Made by a program: the position numbers and the translations under genes
The notes under the pieces: model-generated
Databases searched by the model: none
Seen by the model: only the letters and a program-made list of their open reading frames with translations
What the model was told of the DNA's origin: nothing
Assembly: GCA_001970955.1 (NCBI GenBank)
Contig: MPUH01001145.1
Location: forward strand, 1-23,007
DNA: 23,007 nt
Direction of reading: 5' to 3'
From: Stentor coeruleus
Taxonomy: Eukaryota > Ciliophora > Heterotrichea > Heterotrichida > Stentoridae
Shown: one piece after another, positions 17,274 through 23,007 of the stretch
How positions within the stretch are numbered: the stretch's first letter is position 1
How the letters are laid out: the number at the start of each line of letters is the position of its first letter

Positions 17274-19220
17274 CTAACATTCCGTGCCAAGCACAGGGGG
17301 ATCAGAATCCAAGAAAAAATTCGGCTTCCCTAGTTGATAATTTTTATGTTCCTCATTCCAATACTCGATATTCTCTCTAACATTCATCAAACAAATCCTA
17401 GTCTCTAATTCTGATTCTTCTTCATTATTCTGTTCAATAAAATCCTCCCATACTTTAAACAAAGGTGTTACCAAATACTCAAGAAACCCAACTTGAGATT
17501 TTGACACAATACAATTATCTCTATCACATAAAGGTGTTACTGGAATCCCAAATTCCCTTTCTTTTTCCCCTTGTTTAAAGAATTCTTTAGTTATCAAACA
17601 CGTCCATTGTATATGTATAGCTAATTTTCTTGCCCCATGGCCAATATCAGCGCATTTTAAGCACATTTGTATAGCTAAATGTCTGAACTTATCATCACTT
17701 ATATCGAGTTTTTTATCTAAATTGACTCTAAACTCAGTAACTTTATCAAAATGCACTTGAAGGTCTGTGCTCAAAATCGCCCCAAGAACACTTTTTCTAA
17801 ACCGTTGGAAGTCAGGCTTGCATAAATACTGAGTGATTTTACACCCTTCAGAACGCATTATTGTGAAAGCTTTATTAGAATGCATATTTTCTAAACAACT
17901 AAGATCATTGTATTTAAGGGCAAGTTCATTACCTGTAGCAACAAGAAATGCATTATTAACCCCAGGGTGTCCAATATCATGACAAAGAGCGGCAACAATA
18001 AGGGCAAAAACATCTAAATCAACAAGGTTACCACATCGAGATAAACCTTTTTGTATAAGAAAAAGTGTTGAAGCAGTGACATCAGCAGCATGTATTGAGT
18101 TATGATAGAAATTATTACGATTGTATCCATTTTCAACTGTTGTGAGGAATTTTCTTAATGAAGCATTATCGATTTGGAAACGTTCACATAGTCCGAGGGT
18201 GTTAAATATATAGAAACCTACTTCAAAAGCTGGATCTTTAGTTACTTTAATCAATTCGAAACAGTCAAAATCCCATTCTCCTATTGATTCTAATGCTTGG
18301 CTAAGAGGTTCAGATAATTCAACCATAGATCTTATACTTCTTAGTCTACTTGTACCTTTTTTTATAGGCATAACTCTATGTGAACTTCCTGGTAAAGTTT
18401 CGATTGATTGAGTAAAAACTTTTTTTGCTTCTAATGCTACGGCGATTACATCAACTTCTTGTTCGCCACATTTTTCTGGATTCCAAAGAAGGTATTCTTG
18501 GCTTATTAGAGCAGTTATTATCTCTTTGATTTCTTCATTGGAAATACCGGGTAAAATATGTTCTATTACTGATGATGAAGATTTTGGCGTGTTGATAAGT
18601 TTTTCTTCTGCGCTTGAGGAACCTCGTCTTGAACCTGATTCAAATTCGATGTCTGACATGGGGCTGTCGTTGTCTGAACCTTCGGTAAAAGATTGTACCA
18701 TATGAGTTTTTTGTAAGGAACGAAGTTTATTTAAAAGAGATGAAGACCTTCTTAATTTCGGGCTATGCCTAAAGGATTTTTTCAAAGTCTCAAGTTTTTC
18801 AATATAAAATTTATTTTCTTCCTGAACCCTTTGGCTGAAAACTTCTAATTCTTTCTTTTGGGACGCAATGGAAGACATATAAATTTTGTAGCCAATGCAG
18901 AGTAAAACTGGGGCAAATAAAGTAAGGTCATTTGTAAAAAGCCCACCTATTAAAAGAAGTATGATAATTTGTAATATTGCATTAGAGTAAAGTTCTTGGG
19001 TTGATAAGCATTGAATATTAGATAAAAACACCCAACAAAATGCTGCTGTTTCTCCTGGGGACCTTGAAAAAGATAAAATCCCCACATAAATTGAATACAA
19101 AATCCATGAGTTCTGAATACCCACAATAATCAAAGCAATTTTCCCTATAAACCCCACTATATTCATGGTTATCAAACTTATGCCAAGACTGGCTAAATCA
19201 GTCAATGTTACCATTTTCAT
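17274..19220 (-). CDS. Membrane-anchored class I cyclic-nucleotide phosphodiesterase
   Basis: This 648-aa protein hydrolyses 3',5'-cyclic nucleotides. About four to five hydrophobic segments occupy residues 10-118, followed by a coiled-coil-like and Ser-rich linker (120-220) with basic-Ser sites such as RRSSS and RRGSSS that could be phosphorylated. The catalytic domain (about 340-625) shows YHNSIHAAD 372-380 (proton-donor His373, metal His377), HDIGHPGVNN 414-423 (metal His414 and Asp415), ENMHS 444-448, metal Asp525 in KCADIGH, and the purine-binding glutamine Gln576 in SQVGFLEYLV. All catalytic residues are present. CADIGH replaces the more usual CADLSNP. Substrate preference (cAMP or cGMP) cannot be read from this. 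Ciliates use cAMP/cGMP to set ciliary beat and membrane excitability. Confidence 0.95.
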   Translation of the reverse strand: MKMVTLTDLASLGISLITMNIVGFIGKIALIIVGIQNSWILYSIYVGILSFSRSPGETAAFCWVFLSNIQCLSTQELYSNAILQIIILLLIGGLFTNDLTLFAPVLLCIGYKIYMSSIASQKKELEVFSQRVQEENKFYIEKLETLKKSFRHSPKLRRSSSLLNKLRSLQKTHMVQSFTEGSDNDSPMSDIEFESGSRRGSSSAEEKLINTPKSSSSVIEHILPGISNEEIKEIITALISQEYLLWNPEKCGEQEVDVIAVALEAKKVFTQSIETLPGSSHRVMPIKKGTSRLRSIRSMVELSEPLSQALESIGEWDFDCFELIKVTKDPAFEVGFYIFNTLGLCERFQIDNASLRKFLTTVENGYNRNNFYHNSIHAADVTASTLFLIQKGLSRCGNLVDLDVFALIVAALCHDIGHPGVNNAFLVATGNELALKYNDLSCLENMHSNKAFTIMRSEGCKITQYLCKPDFQRFRKSVLGAILSTDLQVHFDKVTEFRVNLDKKLDISDDKFRHLAIQMCLKCADIGHGARKLAIHIQWTCLITKEFFKQGEKEREFGIPVTPLCDRDNCIVSKSQVGFLEYLVTPLFKVWEDFIEQNNEEESELETRICLMNVRENIEYWNEEHKNYQLGKPNFFLDSDPPVLGTEC

Positions 19221-19310
19221 ATCTAAATATTCTTATTAATCGGAATCGCTATAAGTAAAAGTTTATGGTGCTTCATTAAATTGAACCTTTCTTTTCTCTG
19301 AACTATTCCC

Positions 19311-20597
19311 CTAAACACCTTTTATTTGACTCCCCACTTGTTTTTTCTTATCTTTTTCTCTACCAGCTGAAAAATATCTCCACATAATAATCCCACCAAT
19401 TACCATTAATATCAATAAAAGTTTATCCCCGCCAAAATCTCATCCTCCAGTCCCAGTAATCACAGAACCAAAACCAACATCAAAACTTTGTATCTGTCTT
19501 AAACCATACATCAACAAATAATTCCCACCATTAGGCAAACGTAAACTTTTAACCTTAAAATCCTCATCATTCCAATCCACCTTATAACAAGCAGGTGGGT
19601 AAAAAATATCATTTTCCAAACCTGTAGCATTAAAACTACAAATCATATCATCAATTACTATCAATATAGACCCTTTTATATCAGCAATTTTATTATGTTT
19701 CCCAGGGTATTTCATTCTACCAACAGATTTACATGATGATATTAAATGTTTTGTATCATAAACAAAAATATCACTATTTTCACATGCCACATATAAAATT
19801 GTTCCAGAAAAATCTTGAGATATATCAATAATTGAGTATAAAGTTGGTTCAAAAAACTGATAAACTTTCATTGCAACAAGATTTAATATACCAGTTTTAT
19901 TATCTCTAGCGAAAATGATTTATGATCCAAATTTATCAATCGTAATGATTTTATTTGTCCTGGTCGGCCCTTGGCCGACAAAATCTCCAGTTATTCCATA
20001 TAAAGTTATACGACCCCAGTCATCACTGACAAGCCAGAATTTTTTCCCTAATTTTGAGTAGTTAATAAGGATTACTGGTGTTGCTGTATCATTAAAAAGA
20101 TTATGACTTGATATGTATTGTATAGAAACTCCATCATAAGATAAAATAATCAAATCTTTTTGGGTAAGAATTCCTATATATGGTTCATCAGGTGTTGAAC
20201 TTCCAGCACAAGAGATGATATTAGATATAGCATAAGTACTTAAAATAATACCTTTTATATTAAAAATGCTCAAGAATGAGTTTTCACAAACTAAAAACCC
20301 TATATTTAGATTAGAATCCTTAGATTTCAAAGCTATAAAATCAAAACTTTTAATTGTTGAAAATAAAGTTGACATATGCTTAAGCCTTTTAGGTAAAAAG
20401 CCATACTCAGGCTGAAGGATTAAACCTGGCATATTCTTCCCCTTCAGGTATTTTTATACCTTTATCATTAACTTTTAATCTAAAATCATCAATCATATTT
20501 TTTTTTCTTTAAGCAAACTTATCAAGTATTTTGTTTCTAAGATTTCTTGCTCAATCATATCAAAAACAATTACTAAAGCTAGAATCCCTAAGAACAT
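19311..20597 (-). pseudogene. Broken gene for a beta-propeller type I membrane protein
   Basis: A single reading frame extends from about 20432 to TAG at 19313-19311 but is cut by TAA (19922-19920) and TGA (19442-19440), with protein-like sequence resuming at once in the same frame after each. No 15-16 nt GT...AG intron can remove either stop. Upstream, ATG at 20597 begins a signal-peptide-like MFLGILALVIVF and runs to a run of nine A on the coding strand (20506-20498). One more A would join it to a second frame reading MIDDFRLKVNDKG to about 20415, and a compensating shift there returns to the main frame. The middle is made of repeated hydrophobic beta-strand units like a WD40/quinoprotein propeller. 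After the TGA comes a transmembrane helix (LLLILMVIGGIIMW) and a basic tail. A secreted-side propeller with one anchor is inferred. Sequencing errors or programmed readthrough are less likely alternatives. Confidence 0.6.
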
Positions 20598-20603
20598 ATT
20601 TTA

Positions 20604-21068
20604 TTATTTAAGTAAAGGTGAAGATGGAGCTTCCATCATTTCATAATGCTGAGCTTTTTTCTTTTTATGATAATAAAGGGCGATATCTAAAGTGAGTTTA
20701 AAAAAACAGTAAATGCTTACACTAAACATAACCCACCATGTGATGAAAGTTAAAGCATATAAGTCTTCATGCATTTTTTGCTTTTTTACAAACCCTGTTA
20801 ATGATGCTGCTAGTAAATAAGGTCCGCAGATTGTCAGAAATATATATTTAAGGCGTTTGAGGGAATCTGGCTGGTCTTTTTTAGAGTATTTTAAGTAAAA
20901 GTAGAAGCCAAAAAGCATCCAGGTGAGGATTTGTTGTATTAGGATCATGCAATTCCATACAAGTAAAGAGTTCCTTACTAGGCTGAAAATAAGAACTCCT
21001 AGGATGATTAAAGACCAAGAAAAGGAACAGATTTGAAAGTTTCGAGAGAAAACTGGCGAGTCGAGCAT
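20604..21068 (-). CDS. Four-helix membrane protein of unknown function
   Basis: This 154-aa protein has four hydrophobic helices at about residues 14-31, 36-59, 75-94 and 105-131, then a basic, probably cytosolic tail (HKKKKAQ 134-140) ending in a dileucine-like PLLK. There is no signal peptide beyond the first helix and no motif I recognise. Its stop is only 6 bp before the ATG of the broken propeller gene, and its start is 30 bp after the stop of the next small membrane protein gene. The frame is intact, unlike its downstream neighbour. Location in an internal or plasma membrane is certain only at the level of hydrophobicity. Confidence 0.72.
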   Translation of the reverse strand: MLDSPVFSRNFQICSFSWSLIILGVLIFSLVRNSLLVWNCMILIQQILTWMLFGFYFYLKYSKKDQPDSLKRLKYIFLTICGPYLLAASLTGFVKKQKMHEDLYALTFITWWVMFSVSIYCFFKLTLDIALYYHKKKKAQHYEMMEAPSSPLLK

Positions 21069-21098
21069 ATTTATTTATTAGATTATTATAGGAGAGTA

Positions 21099-21464
21099 TT
21101 AAGATGATTTCATGTGCTTAGGAAGGAGAGGGATTTTTGATAGAAAATTGATAAATGTTGTTGGTTTTAATATAGAATAGATTGATATGGAGAAAAATAA
21201 TCCTACAAGATAATAAAATGCTATATTATAATACTTATGAATAGACTTAATTATGTTATAAGTATAAGAGGAAACATATAAAAGATATGAATTTATAAAA
21301 GGAGGAATTAAGGCTAGGATAAAGTTGAATTGAGGAATTAAATTGGGATATGGTAATTTTTTATCGATAAGTGATGAATAAATATATAAAAATACATATT
21401 CATAAAGGATGATATTTAGGTTTGTGGAAATCGAATGTTTATATAAATTTCTAACTTTCCTCAA
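21099..21464 (-). CDS. Small three-helix membrane protein, unknown
   Basis: This 121-aa protein has a basic N-terminus (MRKVRNLYKH) and three hydrophobic segments at about 15-33, 46-66 and 78-98, with a Pro/Lys-rich end. It is rich in Ile, Tyr, Ser and Leu, which AT-rich DNA gives easily, so its status is less secure than its neighbours. It lies 30 bp upstream of the four-helix protein gene on the same strand. No family recognised. Confidence 0.5.
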   Translation of the reverse strand: MRKVRNLYKHSISTNLNIILYEYVFLYIYSSLIDKKLPYPNLIPQFNFILALIPPFINSYLLYVSSYTYNIIKSIHKYYNIAFYYLVGLFFSISIYSILKPTTFINFLSKIPLLPKHMKSS

Positions 21465-22064
21465 ATTGAAGAGAGAAAATATGTGTTAAAGAGATTTATA
21501 TCGTAAATCACCAATGTCAATTTTTTGTTTAAATAAGATATAGTCTTATGAAAAAAATTATTTGTTATTATCTTTGATGAAGAGATTATACAATAAGAGA
21601 TTTATATAAAATATTATCTGATTCTATTTTAAAGGAAAAAAGTAGTTTAAAATAAAAACTTTTGGTGAGATCATTTTGATAAATATGCCCTATTTTCATA
21701 GATAATCTGATAAGTGTTACGAAGTAGATAGAAAATCAAGTAAATGAGATGAATACTTTTTAAAGAATCTTATATTCTGATTATCCTTGCCTATTTATTA
21801 TAGTATGCATCATTAACTAATATGGGGTAATTTCAATTGACTTCATTTATCAAATAAATTTATAAAGTTAATAAACAGCAAGTTTATTCAATTAAATTAT
21901 CATAAAAATTTAACTAGTTATAATATAAAAAACTATATTTTATCACAGGCATCCCAAATTATTAATTTTATATGAAATTACTGTGAATACAAAAGGAAAA
22001 TATTGTACAGAAAATATAAAGATTATTCAGCATAATACATGTGTATAAGAGATAGATAAAGATT
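21465..22064. other. 600-bp intergenic region
   Basis: Lies between two minus-strand genes. The left part is moderately G-leaning on the + strand; the right part is AT-dominated with a weaker C lean than elsewhere in the window. I see no gene, RNA or repeat in it. Confidence 0.6.
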
Positions 22065-23007
22065 TTAATTAAACTTACCTAATGAAATAAAATTAAATCT
22101 GCAGTCCAAACGAATGTCCTTACCATTAATTTGCATAGCATTTCCGTAATAAAATGGACTAAATGAATCAAAAATATTTTTAATGAAAGTAATTAATGAT
22201 TTAAAAGCCTTTTTCACAGAAAATAAAAATTTAAAATATTTCAGAAAAAAAACCCCTGCTATATTTCCAAAGTAAATCGGATGTCCAGTAATCAAAGCGT
22301 TTATTTCAGTGTTTTCTAGAATTTTTTCTGTTTTATGAAGTATTTTGATAAAACCTTCAAAATTAGGATATTTGGATATATCATTGATTATTTCGTAATT
22401 ATATAATTTGGATTTTCGTTGCATTTCATAGTAAAAGATACTCAAAAAATCATCATAAAAAATTTCACTTTCTTGAAGCATAAAAAATTCATTGATTTTA
22501 TTTATCAACTCTATATTTTCTTCCGATATTTCTCCGTTAGAATCATAAAATCTGCTGATGGACATTAAAAATTTAGTTAAAATTTCTTGATTTAATTCAG
22601 ACATAGCCTTTTTTTTTAATATTTTTGTTTCTTTTATAAGATTTAAGTATCTTTTAATGAATATTATTCTGATATCTCTCAAGTTTTGCTTCTCTTTTTC
22701 TATTCTGGATATTTTATTGAACAAAGATGGCTTCATAAATATCTCAAATATAGAAGGAAGATTTACTATATAGCATTCCAAAAAATTAATAAGTTCTTTG
22801 CTAAAGTCGCTCTTATTTGCTGCACTGAGATAAGAAAGTACATCTCTATGTGAACGCAGGGATTCATGACTTTCAAATGAGCCAACGCTTTTTAACTTTG
22901 ATTTATTAATGAACAATTTCATGGCAATATCACATGTGATTTGCTTAATTCTCCATTGATTATCTACATTTATTGTTCCAAAATTCTGATTGAAATAAAC
23001 AATAAGA
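22065..23007 (-). CDS. Helical unknown protein, 5'-partial
   Basis: The frame is open from the window end to TAA at 22067-22065, giving 313 visible codons. An ATG at 22922 exists, but 28 sensible codons precede it without a stop (including NQNFGTINVDNQWRIKQ), so the real start very probably lies beyond 23007. The sequence is Ile, Lys, Phe, Glu and Asn-rich and strongly helical, with a Lys/Glu-rich amphipathic middle and a hydrophobic stretch near the C-terminal quarter (NIAGVFFLKYFKFLFSVKK) that may be a membrane-associated helix. No known domain recognised. Confidence 0.65.
   Translation of the reverse strand, partial: LIVYFNQNFGTINVDNQWRIKQITCDIAMKLFINKSKLKSVGSFESHESLRSHRDVLSYLSAANKSDFSKELINFLECYIVNLPSIFEIFMKPSLFNKISRIEKEKQNLRDIRIIFIKRYLNLIKETKILKKKAMSELNQEILTKFLMSISRFYDSNGEISEENIELINKINEFFMLQESEIFYDDFLSIFYYEMQRKSKLYNYEIINDISKYPNFEGFIKILHKTEKILENTEINALITGHPIYFGNIAGVFFLKYFKFLFSVKKAFKSLITFIKNIFDSFSPFYYGNAMQINGKDIRLDCRFNFISLGKFN

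Noticed and set aside
19440-19922. Reassigned stop codons (TAA as Gln, TGA as Trp)
   Set aside because: Actin, DYRK, ALG13, MYB and PDE all end at ordinary stops at the expected family lengths, so the standard code holds here.
19440-20432. Two separate genes (143 and 170 aa) instead of one broken gene
   Set aside because: The two frames are the same frame, protein-like sequence runs through the intervening TAA without a gap, and neither piece has its own flanking sequence. One interrupted gene is simpler.
22065-22922. Start of the last gene at the ATG at 22922
   Set aside because: The frame is open and protein-like upstream to the window edge, so this ATG is probably internal.
1-23007. tRNA, rRNA, snRNA genes, CRISPR arrays or transposons
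   Set aside because: I scanned the gaps for GC-rich cloverleaf segments, T-loop consensus, spaced repeats and transposase-type frames and found none; weak or divergent RNA genes could be missed by eye.

Overview
The window looks like macronuclear DNA of a heterotrich ciliate, most like Stentor. It is very AT-rich, genes sit close together on both strands, and intact genes read in the standard code with all three stops. One gene needs two 15-nt GT...AG introns to be read through. Heterotrichs with the standard code and 15-16 nt introns are the best match known to me. The species is inferred, not shown.

Layout. 1-5 kb, all minus strand: a secreted or membrane-anchored kelch-repeat protein (cut off by the window start), a cysteine-rich surface protein, and an unrecognised 490-aa protein. 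6.5-10.6 kb, plus strand: a class II DYRK kinase and a B-box-like/coiled-coil/kelch protein, with a probable gene relic between them. 11.3-15 kb, minus strand: a small protein with a lipidation-type N-terminus, a SAXO-type microtubule-binding protein, conventional actin, and the ALG13 glycosyltransferase subunit. 15.7-17.1 kb: a probable mitochondrial protein (+) convergent with an R2R3 MYB factor (-). 17.3-23 kb, minus strand: a membrane-anchored cyclic-nucleotide phosphodiesterase, a broken beta-propeller membrane-protein gene, two small multi-pass membrane proteins, and a helical unknown protein cut off by the window end.

The genes do not form an obvious pathway. Several suit a large ciliate with an elaborate cortex: actin, SAXO, DYRK, and membrane cyclic-nucleotide signalling. 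This is a loose thematic link, not evidence of co-regulation.

The most unusual non-genic signal is compositional. In nearly every long intergenic gap the left part is G-rich and C-poor on the + strand and the right part is C-rich and G-poor, with an abrupt switch between them. On the coding strand every gene therefore has a C-rich 5' flank and a G-rich 3' flank. The extreme case is 224 bases without a single C (8810-9033), followed by about 240 bases with 55 C and 5 G. Other notable items are two probable gene relics, one multiply broken gene, a 6-bp gap between adjacent genes, and three perfect intergenic tandem duplications, one of which has a single N exactly at its junction.
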